The notes under the pieces: generated by a model
What the model saw: only the letters and a program-made list of their open reading frames with translations
The model's database searches: none
Told to the model about the DNA's origin: nothing
From: Yponomeuta sedellus
Taxonomy: Eukaryota > Arthropoda > Insecta > Lepidoptera > Yponomeutidae
NCBI GenBank assembly: GCA_934045075.1
Contig: OW203740.1
Location: 16,546,444 to 16,610,443, forward strand
Direction: 5' to 3'
DNA length: 64,000 nt
Shown: positions 42,140 through 52,649 of the stretch, in pieces
Layout of the letters: each line of letters opens with the position of its first letter
How positions within the stretch are numbered: position 1 is the stretch's first letter
Program-made: the position numbers and the translations under genes

Positions 42140-42405
42140 TCCGACCGAGAACCAACGTTACGACATAGCTTAGAGAATCAGCAAGCTGAAATGGCAGTGT
42201 GATGGCCATATCACGCGAAGAACAGACAACCGTTGGAGGAAATGTGTTCTTGAGTGGAGAACGCGACTCGGCAAACGTAGTGTAGGGCGCCCTCCGACTA
42301 GGTAGGATGACGATCTGCGAAAAACTGCCGGTAGATGCTGGATGCGGGAAGCTGAAGACAGGGCGCTTCGGCACTCATTAGGGGAGGGCTGTAGTGGACT
42401 AGTTG
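42140..42405 (+). mobile_element. RTE LINE 3' end fragment
   Basis: Colinear with 21395-21693, with the coding blocks in broken frames. The 'tatgtccagca' word is deleted from the tail. Confidence 0.65.
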
Positions 42406-42410
42406 TAACG

Positions 42411-42880
42411 GTGCAAACCTCTTCACACCATTTTTATTTCTTTTTCCATCTATCATTTTCAAATATTTAAATTATGTACGTCACACATTCTTCGATTTCC
42501 CTCATTTTTCACCACTACTACTTTACGCTTTGACCAGATCTGACTTTTTACCTGCTTCTCCGTTTATCCGTTTTTATCCAGTTTTCTGTTATTACTACAG
42601 TATTATAACAAATAAAACCACACCTAAAGTCGTTCCAGAGTTTATTTACTATTATAAATATATACAACGTTCCATAGTATAGCCTGACGTTGACGATGAT
42701 TTCGAATCTGATAAAACTACGCCTAAAACGACGCAAAAAAATAGAATAAGGTCGTCAAAAAAATTGGGAGGAAGTATTGGACCTGGAAAAGTAAGCTTTA
42801 TGGAATTACTACTTAAAGCTCATTGGGTGTGAATTAAGAAATTTATACATGATGACCTATGTAAAGAATGTCAGGGCTTA
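42411..42880. other. unannotated region
   Basis: Nothing recognised. Confidence 0.3.
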
Positions 42881-42884
42881 AAAG

Positions 42885-43010
42885 GTTAAGGTTCCGTAGT
42901 CAATAAGGAACCCTTATAGTTTTGCCATGTTCGTTTGGCTGTCTTGCCATAGAACGGAAAGTACTGCCTTTTATGGCAAATACTTTCCGTTCCAAAAAAG
43001 GTTCCAGACT
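42885..43010. repeat. GGTTCCGTA-type repeat fragment
   Basis: 'gttaaggttccgtagtc' followed by 'gttcgtttggctgtcttg'. It also holds the inverted pair 'acggaaagtact'/'aatactttccgt' near 42953. Confidence 0.4.
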
Positions 43011-43452
43011 CGATAACAGGTGACGCTGGTATTCTGTCAGAACCTGCTTAAGTCACAAACGAACAATCAACGCAAGTTATTGCAATAGAGAACCAAAAAT
43101 ACTCATCGACGTTGAAGCAGTGTTTATATCAATCAATAGAAAAAAAATATTGCAAACTTGTAGCTCAATCTTTGTAAATGTATAATAGTTCTTAATATTA
43201 GATAATTATAATATTATTACATGAATCGACGAGTCGGAAAATAGCACATACATTTATTACTGCTTCTTCACTACTTCAATGTAATAGTTTAAAAGTAGCA
43301 CTTTTAGCCCACTTGTGTTTCTTTAAGACTGTCTCCTTAATTAGTAGTAAACATTAAATATTCAGGACAAATCACCGTTGGACGCTTCCAACAAAAAATT
43401 CAAGTAATTAATCCGGGATTAAGTTAATATTTAGCCATAAAACAGTTTAACA
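43011..43452. other. unannotated AT-rich region
   Basis: Nothing recognised. Confidence 0.3.
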
Positions 43453-43525
43453 GGATCGTGCCAAGTGGAAACTCTGGTCTCTGTCTACCCTTCCAAGATA
43501 CAGGAGTGAGTTTATGTAATGTAAC
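43453..43525 (+). mobile_element. LINE 3' terminal fragment (family F)
   Basis: 'ggatcgtgccaagtggaaac' and 'ccaagatacaggagtgag'. Confidence 0.5.
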
Positions 43526-43589
43526 GTTGACATGCCTGAGTGATATTTATTTGAAGAGAAAACTAGAGAGACAAAACTTTTGCAGGTTT

Positions 43590-43839
43590 AAAAACCTATT
43601 TAGAGGCTAAAAATTTCACCCATGCCGGGATTCGAACCCGCAACCTCTGGCTATCCGTGCCAGCGCTCTACCAAGTGAGTCGCCCATTTGCTCAATTAGT
43701 AGAGCGCTGGCACGAATAGCCAGAGGTTGCGAGTTCGAATCCCGGCATGGGTGAATTTTTTAGCCTCTAGGTTTTTAATAATAGGTTTTTAAATTGGTCC
43801 TTAGCACGGGTTAGTGCATTAAAAATAAAAATTGTCTAA
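43590..43839 (+). repeat. FB-SINE, nearly perfect hairpin copy, with TSD
   Basis: Terminus and inverted tRNA-like arm (43590-43675) are followed at once by the direct arm (from 43676), 'agcctcta', and the 3' end. The flanking duplication 'ttttgcaggttt' lies at 43578-43589 and 43840-43851. The arms pair over about 85 bp with almost no loop. Confidence 0.88.
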
Positions 43840-43851
43840 TTTTGCAGGTTT

Positions 43852-44640
43852 TTTCTCGTATATTTTTTTATGTAGTCTAAAAACGTGCAACAGCAGAGTA
43901 CAGGCCTTCTCTTAGAAAAAGAATGCCTGTGCCCTGCAGAAACCTCTCTCATAGATTCATCAATTATTCTTGCATTCATTAAACAATTGAATTTGAGGAA
44001 TTGAGCACGGTTGCCAGAGATACTGGTCTAGGACCTGGTTCAGGCACAGAAGATAATTGTTTAAATTAAATATTTATTGTAAGCAATACCTCTTAAAATG
44101 CAAACAAACTACTTTTAGTAAAAAAATTGCAAGAAATGAAGATAACTATTATAATTATGTTATTATTAATTAATTCATTCATTATTCATCAAAAAAATAA
44201 CTGGCATGAAATCACAATCTAAAATAACTCAGCTATCAAAGCTGGCTCTCAACAACATTACAGACTGTGGGTGTCAGTTAAATAACTCGTAAACTTCACT
44301 GTGACCTCCAACTAAACAACGAAAGCCTTGCAATTTCAAACTGACAGATGTTTGATTGTACCTACATTACGAATGCCAGGGATCAAAATGCGCCTTTGTT
44401 GTTAAAACGCATGACAGTCTGATTATACTGTGATATTGATAGGCCGATTGTGGTCAAAGTCCTTTGCCAATTTAGAAATGTAATCGAGCACTCAGTCAAA
44501 CTAAGCCTTAGATCAAAGAAAAATGTTGCCATTAGCCTCTGAAAATCACAATTATTTGAGAGCTATTTGAAAGAAATACGATTGAGTAGTCAGTTCGCCA
44601 CCATTATCCTAGTTTGGGCTGAGTTAGTCTCTAAATTATA
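43852..44640. other. unannotated region
   Basis: About 43900-43960 has 'aggccttctcttagaaaa', a G-SINE-tail-like word. The rest is unrecognised. Confidence 0.3.
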
Positions 44641-45157
44641 AAAAAACCGGCCAAGTGCGAGTCAGACTCGCGCACCGAGGGTTCCGTACAAACCTGTATT
44701 ATAGACCTGAGTATTTGGTATGAATTTCAATTTAATACCTCTACGCGTTTATGAGGAAATGGGTAGTAAGTTTAAAATTATAAAAAAAATATATATTATG
44801 TGATGTAACTAAAAATTTATGGTTTTCGTAATTTTTCCTTTATCTATGCTATAAGACGTTGCTTCGTACCAAATTTCAAGATTCTGAGTTCACGGGAAGC
44901 ACCCTGTAGGTTTTGATTCCCTTGCAAGTGTCGAAAATTTGCGGCATAAACGGCTGTATCTTTTGATTGCGTTGGCTTAGAAGTTTGATTTTTTCACAGC
45001 TTCAAGGGACAGTAGACTTGAGTAATTGATATAAATTTCCCTCCACGCGTTCCTGAGAAAAAAGGGTCTTGACAGACGGACGGACGGACGGACAGACGGA
45101 CATCAAAGTGATCCTATAAGGATTCCGTTTTTTCCTTTTGAGGTACGGAACCCTAAA
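44641..45157 (+). mobile_element. GGTTCCGTA-terminated lepidopteran repeat, full copy
   Basis: Starts 'aaccggccaagtgcgagtca', contains 'gagggttccgtac' near the start and its inverted partner 'gaggtacggaaccctaa' at the end, and has a (GGAC)n patch near 45074. About 515 bp, non-coding. A DNA-transposon derivative is likely. Confidence 0.65.
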
Positions 45158-45396
45158 AACTTAAATAAAAAGCATTTATTTGACAGCATTAAAATATGGT
45201 TACAGTCTAAGTAGAACTTAGTTAATTACGTAGCTCATTGATAATTTGGTGCGATTGGTGAGTAAAATTAGGGTGAATTAATCAATTTTCCCTACACTAG
45301 GCACAGCTTGTATCATAGGGAACTGTGAACAGTTTCAACATAACTCTGAGAGCATGGTTTCGGCAGGTAGCGTTAAGTAATTAAGTTGAATTAAAT
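45158..45396. other. unannotated region
   Basis: Nothing recognised. Confidence 0.3.
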
Positions 45397-45632
45397 GATT
45401 CCGTGCTTCGCAAGGCACGTTAAGCTGTTGATGCCAGCTGTCATGTAATGGCAGTCGTTAAGCCATGTCAGAAGCCTCATGCGCGGCTTGGTAACTTCTA
45501 ACAGTAAGACCCGACACTGTCTTACAACCCTCCACCAACCCGGACTTGGCCTCCGTGGTAGAGTATGGCCTAACCTTCCTGCGATGCAGGAAGAGTCCCG
45601 TGCCCCAACAGTGGGGACATACAAGGGTTGTT
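45397..45632 (+). repeat. 5S-SINE, body and tail
   Basis: Starts 'tccgtgcttcgcaaggcacg', ends 'tacaagggttgttaac'. The promoter head is missing. Confidence 0.75.
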
Positions 45633-46032
45633 AACACAAATAATTAAGTATGGTTCACACTGTCCTAGTCTTTTGAGTGGCCTGGAATCCTAAGATAATG
45701 AACTCCGACCTTGTTTACACAGTTTGTCCACAAATGATTCTATTGCATCACGTTGTACTACTTCTATTCCTAACTTATTTGCGGATGGAGAAATGAAGGT
45801 TCTGTATATAAAACCACTTACAAAATGTTGTACAATTGCGTTTGACAGTCTGCTCTGACAATTTGAGTTATTTCAAGTATACGTGTGTAATCATATGTAG
45901 TATCGTTTGAAGGTTCAATCGTTGATACAATGGTCACACAGTCTTCATACTGAAATTATATCGTCACGTTATTATGGGATACAGAGTAGTCGCTCTTTAA
46001 CAGACAACTTTGGAGTTTCTCTGTTAATTTCT
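45633..46032. other. unannotated region
   Basis: Nothing recognised. Confidence 0.3.
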
Positions 46033-46240
46033 TCTCCACTTCTTCTTCTCTTTTTTGAGGCTATATTAGTCCACTGCTGGACATAGCCCTTCCCTAATCA
46101 GCACCATAGTCTTCAACTTGCCACATTCAGCATCTGCCGGCAGTTTTTCGCAGATCGTCATCCCACCTGGTCAGTGGGCGACCTACACTACGCTACTACA
46201 CTCAAATCCATGTCCAACAGTGGACCAATACGAGTATAGC
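46033..46240 (-). mobile_element. RTE LINE 3' end, decayed
   Basis: The left end is a normal inverted RTE tail. The right end at 46208-46240 carries a second tail in plus orientation ('tccaacagtggacc...agaagaagaag'), suggesting head-to-head joining or inversion. Confidence 0.6.
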
Positions 46241-46466
46241 TAGAAAAAGAAGAAGAAGTACCGTGAGAAGAAATATCTTGAAAAATATTGCTACTTAGTT
46301 TGCTTTGTACTCATTTATAACGTCCGTATTACCACATCAAGGGTGGTTGAAAGAGATTTCTAATGAAATAAACTCGCCATCTACACTTTTTTTTATTTTA
46401 TAACTTGGTGCTTTCTAAAAACTTTCTTAGAGGCTAAAAAAGTTTTTATTAAGTTTTTATTATTTG

Positions 46467-46632
46467 TAAATTTTAAAAACCTATTTAGAGGATAAAAATT
46501 CCACCCGTGCCGGGATTAGAACCCGCGACCTCTGGCTATTCGTGCCAGCGCTCTTTCCAACTGAGCTAATGGGCGACTCACCGGCATCAGTGAAATTTCG
46601 AACCTCTTTACATTATTATCTGTATTACGTGC
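46467..46632 (+). repeat. FB-SINE inverted arm
   Basis: Terminus, tRNA-like arm and 'ctctttacattattatctg' body start; no 3' terminus. A tiny degenerate copy of the terminus and its inverse ('aactttcttagaggctaaaa') lies just upstream at 46420. Confidence 0.65.
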
Positions 46633-46869
46633 TTTCTGTATCATTGTTATTTGTGCAATAAAGTATAAAGTGAAGTATTGACCTACAAACAATGAATTAC
46701 ATACCTAGTTTTATATTAAAAGGGTCTAATCGTAATTATTTGTTAGGTAAAACGTAACCTTACCTAATTAATAATTGTACTTAAACCCGTTTATTACATA
46801 ACTATTTATGAGTATCGCCAATCATTAAAAATACAATGAATTAGTTCACCCTCCGGCTTTTACCAGATG

Positions 46870-46935
46870 AGTTACTTGCTACGCGCGCGTAGCTGATTTC
46901 GTAGAGGCGTAGCCAGCTACGTTGCTACGCAATAC
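46870..46935. repeat. cluster of CTACGC/GCGTAG inverted words
   Basis: Seven 'ctacgc' or 'gcgtag'-type words alternate in about 65 bp, including 'ctacgcgcgcgtag'. Confidence 0.6.
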
Positions 46936-47004
46936 TACGCGAGCCATCTAAATGGGAAGTCAAAGGTTACAATTACTCAAAACACTTTGTTTTGTGTGTA
47001 ATTT

Positions 47005-47128
47005 GGATTAGGTTGTCTCGAAGAAATTGCTCTAAGCAATAATGCCACCAATTGTACTGTATCTTTGTAATATTTTTTTTTGTTTGTTTTTTGCTGGTGT
47101 ACAATAAAGAATATTCTTATCTTATCCT
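47005..47128 (+). mobile_element. LINE-like 3' end
   Basis: 'ggttgtctcgaagaaattgc' to 'gtgtacaataaagaatattc', the 8660 family with a decayed tail. Confidence 0.5.
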
Positions 47129-47364
47129 AATTTCCTATCTTTTAAACATTTTCAAAACAAATATTGCCGATAAAGACAAAAACGTCCCTAAAATACCCAC
47201 CAATTAAAACAAAAATGCAAAAGCCATTTACTTAACACCAGTAAACTATGGTTGCAATCTGAGTAGCAACTAAAGCTTATTCCCTAATTCCAACACTAGG
47301 TGGCGCTGAAGATGTGGTGATATAGATGTGTGTATATTGCTGTGAAGATATCTTTGCAAATTGA

Positions 47365-47415
47365 AGAGTGATAGATAGATAAATAGATAGAGAGAACGCT
47401 TTATTGTGTAAAAAT
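47365..47415 (-). repeat. (GATA)n-tailed repeat end
   Basis: 'gatagatagataaatagata' followed by 'gagaacgctttattg'. Confidence 0.5.
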
Positions 47416-47657
47416 TGAGATTGATGATTTTAGAAAATGATGATTGATGATTTGTCGATAGAGCTTGTTTATAGATCTTATGTTTTGGGACCACCTCAAT
47501 AGTATACCCTTTTTAAGAAAACGGAATCAACGAAATCAGAGAAAATGAAATTACAAAAAAAATAATACGAATTGGCTGCCGTATCCATTTTTATCTTTTA
47601 TTTTTAGCGAAAATCCGTTTCCACTATGTCTGATTTCATCTTTTGTTGTTTGTTTAG

Positions 47658-47905
47658 GAGGGCAAAGGAGTGAATTCTCCAGCTCTTTTTTGGAATCTGG
47701 TTGAAAAGAAAGCTTTCTTAAAAAAAATATTCCTCCAGGAAAACAACCCGATTTATTATGCCATAGGCATCGGCGAGCTATCTCACAATCCAACCGAAAA
47801 GGGAAAGCCCTCCATCTACTTTTCTGAAACAAATAAAGTCCTCAGGGATCGAATACGAATCATTAACTTTCCATTCGTAAAGAACTGGCAAGCTCAGCTA
47901 CGGAG
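47658..47905 (+). CDS. internal exon of an unidentified protein-coding gene
   Basis: A T-rich tract and 'tttgtttag' precede 47658; 'cggag|gtaaga' follows 47905. Both are strong insect splice sites. Between them one frame is open for the whole 248 bp, entering at phase 0 and leaving after two bases of a codon. The peptide (82 complete codons) starts 'EGKGVNSPALFWNLVEKKAF' and includes 'NPIYYAIGIGELSHNPTEKG', 'PSIYFSETNKVLRD' and 'INFPFVKNWQAQLR'. Its mixed charged and aromatic composition is unlike a mobile-element shadow. I do not recognise the family, and it shows no signal peptide or membrane segment. No other exon of the gene is evident in the flanking repeats, so introns are probably long. 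The minus-strand frame here is an antisense shadow. Confidence 0.65.
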
Positions 47906-48035
47906 GTAAGAACTCGATTTTGGAACTATAACTTTATGATTCGCGATACTCCTACATAGTTATATACACGAGTTAGTAAAGTAAATAGACAGAAATGCTA
48001 ACTATTTATTAGGTTAAGCGTAAAGTTCTCTCAAC

Positions 48036-48330
48036 CGATCGACAGTATTACCGAAGAATCGTTCAGGAAGCAATTGAAATTAAAAAAAACAAGAATTTCA
48101 ACAGAGAGGATGGTTTCAAGCTTTCGAGTACATGAAATCCAGTGCTAAGTAATTACAAGTCACGCGCCTTATCACCGGACCGGTCCGTTGACGTAGTGAG
48201 TATTGTGTGTTGGCCAGCTGCGAAAAATTAATAGTGACTACCCACAATAACTGACTGTACTCGCCATTTCAGTCTACCCGAGACCACGGCAACTGTAACG
48301 CTGCCGAAACGTCGGGAAATAAGGTAATTA
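48036..48330 (+). pseudogene. Penelope-like element, C-terminal endonuclease end
   Basis: The frame contains 'QEAIEIKKNKNFNREDGFKL', which resembles the end of the GIY-YIG endonuclease domain of Penelope-like elements as I remember it. A stop then falls in the place of a Trp codon (TGA at about 48133, where the 51130 copy has TGG). Downstream are 'gccttatcaccgg' and 'cgctgccgaaacgtcgg', shared with 38235 and 50890. The reverse transcriptase is not present. The class is by motif memory, not a search. Confidence 0.55.
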
Positions 48331-48339
48331 CGTTTTAAA

Positions 48340-48410
48340 TAATAAATAATCGCATTTTAACCCGTTTAATATATAACTGATGAGTATCGCGAATCATTAC
48401 GAAATACTAC
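48340..48410. repeat. Penelope-associated flank word
   Basis: 'cccgtttaatatataac' plus 'gagtatcgcgaatcatta' also occurs at 46790, 48695, 51215 and, inverted, at 38150 and 47935. It is a compact repeat next to Penelope-like ends. Confidence 0.45.
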
Positions 48411-48424
48411 TTCATTATAACTAT

Positions 48425-48549
48425 ACTATTTTTATTTTTAATGCACTAACCCGTGCTAAGGACAATATTTTTTTTTAAACCTATTTAGAGGCTAAAAATT
48501 CCACCCATGCCGGGATTCGAACCCGCGACCTCTGGCTATTCGTGCCAGA
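48425..48549 (-). repeat. FB-SINE, 5'-truncated direct arm
   Basis: The 3' block and half of the direct tRNA-like arm are present, stopping at 'cgtgccag'. 'cattataac' before and 'cattatgac' after may be an imperfect duplication. Confidence 0.65.
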
Positions 48550-48749
48550 CATTATGACTTTCATGAAGTAAATTTTTTTAATCTTTAATTCCAGAAACCA
48601 TTTTCAAATAATCCTTTATGTTATAGTAGCCCTTTTGGCACAAAGTGTACGTTTAACATATTTTTTGAACCACGTTTCAGGCAAGCTTGATTATACCCGT
48701 TTAATATATAACTATGTATGAGTATCGCGTATCATTAAGAAAAACTTTT

Positions 48750-49150
48750 AGAATAAAACCGGAGCCTCTCACATGTAACCCATTGCGCTATCAACGCTTA
48801 CATGAATAAAGTAGGTACTCCCGGGAATCGCATCTGATCCCGCTTAACCCACCGCCCCTTTGGTTTTCTATTGCCACTTTAGATAAGAACCGACCGCACA
48901 TTGAAATTCAAACCCTATTATACTTCACATAAGGTAGCTGTCTCTTTGACGTAATTAACGTGGAATTGATAATAGAGTACGGTGTCCACTTTAGTATAAA
49001 AAATAAAAGTGTCAACTAGCTGTTTTGAGTTCAGTGTGGAGTGTTTTACTTCTCACTCAAACTAATACAGTTTAAGTAAGAGGAAAATTATTATAAATCT
49101 TGACCGTAATCCTTGAGAGAAGAATCCAAAATGGCGCCAGTAAATTAAAG
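48750..49150. other. unannotated region with possible core promoter
   Basis: 'tataaa' at 48995 and an arthropod initiator-like 'ttcagtg' at 49030 lie on the plus strand, about 38 bp apart, which is longer than usual. A 'ttaagtaaga' donor-like word follows at about 49074. No coding exon confirms it. Confidence 0.2.
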
Positions 49151-49159
49151 GATCGCTTA

Positions 49160-49475
49160 GAATCCATCGTAGCCCGGCTGCCTTAGTGATCTTAAACGAT
49201 CACGAAGGTCAACCAACATAGGGCGCGTTTAGTGTATGGATGGGTGACCGTCTAAGACATACTCAATTTTTCCGAGCGGTTCCGTGCTTTGTAAGGCACG
49301 TTAAGCAGTTGCCGGCTGCCGTCGAGAGATGACAGTTGTTAATCCAAGTCAGAGGCCTTAGGGCGGCTTGAAGACTTCTGATAGTAAGACCAGTCACTAG
49401 TCTTGCAAGCCTTCCGGGAGAGAAGACCCGTGCTCCTCCGTTGGGGCATAATAGGTTGATAATTATGATTAACAA
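49160..49475 (+). repeat. 5S-SINE, second subfamily
   Basis: Head 'gcccggctgccttagtgatc', then 'gatcacgaaggtcaacc', 'gggcgcgtttagtgta' and 'tggatgggtgacc', which again follow the 5S rRNA order. The body is the shorter variant also seen at 32710. Confidence 0.65.
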
Positions 49476-49659
49476 ATTCCTAAGCAACTAATCCCGTTTA
49501 CTTTCTACTAGTTAACCACCTGTGTAAGCGACTAAGCACATAAACTCCCTACTGAAGCCAAGTCAAGTTATTATTATTCACGCGCTGATGAATTCCGCAG
49601 AATTTAAAGCGTGCGAAGTTACCTTATTTGATATTTGAAATTCAAATTTGGCCGTAACT

Positions 49660-49800
49660 ATTCGTCTAGTTGGTAAAGAAGTTCCGGTGTTAAAGGCGTA
49701 GGCTGTCGGTCGGACAGTTTAGTTGCCGAGTTTGCAGTTTGAGCCCGGGGGAGTTGGGCTTTATCTTGTTAAGGCTTTGTACTGCCACCTAGTGGAGCGT
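49660..49800. repeat. possible tRNA-like repeat
   Basis: 'gtctagttggtaaagaagt' and 'cagtttgagcccggg' are weak A- and B-box candidates at about 80-bp spacing. Confidence 0.25.
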
Positions 49801-49916
49801 GACTGATAGATTTGTGAGCGTCAAGTAAGCATCGGCACTGCGCCTTAAGTATCCTTTTTAATGGAAACTATCCACGTACTACTATAGATAATAAATAGCT
49901 TAGGATCAGGACTTTT

Positions 49917-50098
49917 ATTATGTAACTTTTTACGTATACATCTGTGTGCGAAAACGGAATGTTTACTTAGCTCTGCCGTATATGAGTAGATATGGGGCCT
50001 AATATGTTTACAGAGACGTTGCGCCACATGTCTGTACGACAAAATCCAGTAGATATTTCGTTTTCGCATACAGATGTATACGTGAAAATTTACATAAT
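49917..50098. mobile_element. MITE-K, 44-bp inverted termini
   Basis: Left arm 49917-49960 ('attatgtaact...') and right arm 50055-50098 pair with a few mismatches. 182 bp, non-coding. MITE-J starts 10 bp to the right. Confidence 0.75.
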
Positions 50099-50108
50099 GT
50101 AGGTGCTG

Positions 50109-50413
50109 AGTGCTTAGTGCGAGTTTTTTAACTACTCGATCGCCTTGACGTAAACTCATATTTCTATGGCATCGAGGAAGCGCCACCTAGCAACAAGTAT
50201 GGAAATTAAAATTGCTGAGTGCGAGTTGTAATGGTTTACGTTGAGAAGTGAACACGTTTATCAGCCAAAATACGAATAAACGCGAGTGCGAGTTGTACTG
50301 TGACAGCGTTTTGCCAGTTAGAACGGTTAACTTACTCATACTCACTAATCGATGCTCGATTAACGCGGTAGTAAAGTTATTCGATTGGATCTGTCAAACT
50401 CGCACTAAGCACT
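50109..50413. mobile_element. MITE-J copy 3, inside a 38-bp duplication
   Basis: 305 bp, with perfect 18-bp inverted ends. The 38 bases before it (50071-50108) and after it (50414-50451) are identical except one base and include most of the MITE-K right arm. Confidence 0.88.
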
Positions 50414-50451
50414 CAGATGTATACGTGAGAATTTACATAATGTAGGTGCTG

Positions 50452-50784
50452 GACAAAGGACCGTGCTCTGTCAATATTACATAGTAATATCGACACAACA
50501 CAATGACTTCTCCTGATCGCAAACTAGGATACCCTCTATAGCTAGATAAATATAATATCCTTTATTGTACTTTGTAGTTTTTTATTTGTAATAAGCAAAA
50601 GAAAATAAAGTACAGTACGATTGATGGCCTCTTAACTAAAAGTAATTTCTTCCAGATACATTTTGGCGCAAAAGATAAAAAGTTCTGAAATAAATAATAA
50701 TGTAGAGCACATACTTTCTGTAAGAGACAGACAGAGACAATAGAGTTGGAGTTTTGATCCACTGCGTATCGGCAATATCAAGCA
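50452..50784. other. unannotated AT-rich region
   Basis: 'atcctttattgtac' near 50550 is an inverted LINE-type 3' end; nothing else. Confidence 0.3.
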
Positions 50785-50870
50785 ATTTGTCATGTTTTCT
50801 CACAATATTTTCTTTCACAGTAAGCGAGTGGCCGACTAAGCGAGCTACTACGAATTCACAAATGTAAGTA
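50785..50870 (-). repeat. G-SINE fragment
   Basis: The reverse complement shows 'gtgaaagaaaatattgtgag' and 'ctcgcttactgtg'-type core. Confidence 0.45.
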
Positions 50871-50889
50871 ACACAGAAAATTATTTATT

Positions 50890-51215
50890 AGGTAAAACGT
50901 AATTACCTTATTTCTCAACGTTCGGCAGCGTTGCAGTTGCCGTGGTCTCGGGTAGACTGAAGTGGCGAGTACAGTCAATTATTGTGGGTAGTCACTTTTA
51001 ATTTTTCGCAGCTGGCCGATACACAAGACTCACTACGCCTACGGACAGGTCCGGTGATAAGGCGCGTGATTTGTATTTATTTAGCACTGGATTCCACGTA
51101 CTTGAAACCTTGAAACCATCCTCCCTGTTGAAATTCTTGTGTATTTTAATTTCAATTGCTTCACGTACGATTCCTCGATAATACTGTTGATCAGTTGAGG
51201 GAACTTTTCAATTCA
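50890..51215 (-). pseudogene. Penelope-like element, C-terminal end
   Basis: The minus-strand frame includes 'REAIEIKIHKNFNREDGFK' followed by S-S-T-W-N-P, the same block as 48036 but with the Trp codon intact. The 'gacgtttcggcag'-type block lies downstream at 50915-50935. It is truncated upstream at about 51215. Confidence 0.55.
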
Positions 51216-51894
51216 ATAACTACGTATAAGTATCGCGAATCATTAAGAATTACTAACATAAAAAACCAATTCATTGGTAAATACCGGGAATCGTCCCACG
51301 AACTCTCAAATATGAAACAAGCTATTTACCTATCATGCTACAACCATTTCGCTACTAAGTATCATTTAACGCGTGCATATGTATGGGAATTGTAATGTAT
51401 CCTTGGCTCATCCGTAGGTACGGTAATAGAGGTAATACGTTTCACATAATTATAGTGGGTAATCCGTATCCGTAACGTGACACAGATATTAAGCCACTAT
51501 TGTCGGCAAATTAGAGCAGACATTTTGTTTCTGCTCTTGGATTAAACCATACATTATCAAAGCAGTTACCTTGATTTACTTCAATACTTATTTATTTAAT
51601 TGTTATATCTTAGCGGTATCAACAGCGAGCTTAATAAAATTAATGATTGTGCTAATACCCAAATACAACAAATAGGGTCAATAACCGATAGTCACATTTC
51701 AAGATTAAATAAGGTAAGAAATGTAATTTATTTATAAACTTAATTCATGCAAAAGGCCTACTTACCTCAGCCTTAATATACCGTGAATTTTAGGTGCTTT
51801 GGAAAGTAAAGCAAAAGGATGTGCCTTGCCTTGACAATAGCTATCGAATATACTAGTTTTTTTAAAAAAAAGGTACCTCTCAAAAATATCTCGA
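51216..51894. other. unannotated AT-rich region
   Basis: Nothing recognised beyond the Penelope flank word at 51215-51260. Confidence 0.3.
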
Positions 51895-52255
51895 AGCGGA
51901 ATCGAGTGATTGGATTGAATTACTTGGTTTAAGCAACAGAAGTCGCGGTCAGGTGGTGGATGGGCGACCATCCCCTGACTACCGCTAGGGGTATTTTTCC
52001 GAGCGATTCCGTGCTTTACATAGCACGTTAAGCCATTGGTGCCAGCTGTTATGTAATGGCAGTGGATGTCAGAGGGCAGCTTCATAACTTCTGACAGTAA
52101 AACCCGCTACTACCATACAATCCTTTACCAACCCGGACTTGGGCCCCGTGGTGGAGTATGGCCTAACCTTCCAGCGAGGTTAGGCCATACGGCGGTGAGG
52201 GGAGGGGAGGGGAGAGACCCGTGCTGCAACAGTGGGGGCGTACAAAGGGTTAATA
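51895..52255 (+). repeat. 5S-SINE, full length, diverged
   Basis: 'gtttaagcaac' and 'ggatgggcgacc' keep the 5S-like boxes. Around 52175-52215 a short inverted copy of 'gtatggcctaacctt' and a G-rich run interrupt the tail. It ends in (ATG)n. Confidence 0.75.
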
Positions 52256-52424
52256 TGATGATGATGACAAATATCTCGACACAAACTCGATACTAAAAAA
52301 ATGTCTTTAGAAAAAATTACATGTGGGCAACATCAAACTTGATGTACGTTGATGTGTTGATCTTAAGGGTGACTATGTAGAGAAGGAAAAATAAAATCGA
52401 GTCGACGACATATTTGCCGTAGAA

Positions 52425-52600
52425 CGCCGGCTCCTCAATCGGGAGGTCGTGGGTTCGAACCCCGGCATGTACCAATGACTTTGTTTTCTAAGTTATGTAC
52501 ATTTGTGAAATTATAGTAGCAATACTACTCGCTGACGGTGAAGGAAAACATCGTAAGGAAACCCTAGTGTCTGAGGTGTTAGCGTACCTCAGCGCTTGCT
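52425..52600 (+). repeat. G-SINE with tRNA-like head
   Basis: 'gtagaacgccggctcctc' and the B box 'gggttcgaaccc' precede the core 'gaaggaaaacatcgtaagg' and the 'cctcagcgcttg' block. Confidence 0.7.
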
Positions 52601-52649
52601 ACGTACAATGGCCCAACTATGAGGCTAAGTGCGGAAATCTCAGGTCTAA

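Noticed and set aside
42126..42374. 82-codon minus-strand ORF
   Set aside because: Antisense to the RTE 3' end on the plus strand, and similar shadows occur at 12788 and 30994.
48370..48400. Possible hammerhead ribozyme: 'ctgatgag' followed 16 bases later by 'gaaa'
   Set aside because: Stem II would be only three base pairs, and the other copies of this unit read 'ctatgtatgag' or similar. The core is a chance deletion in one copy.
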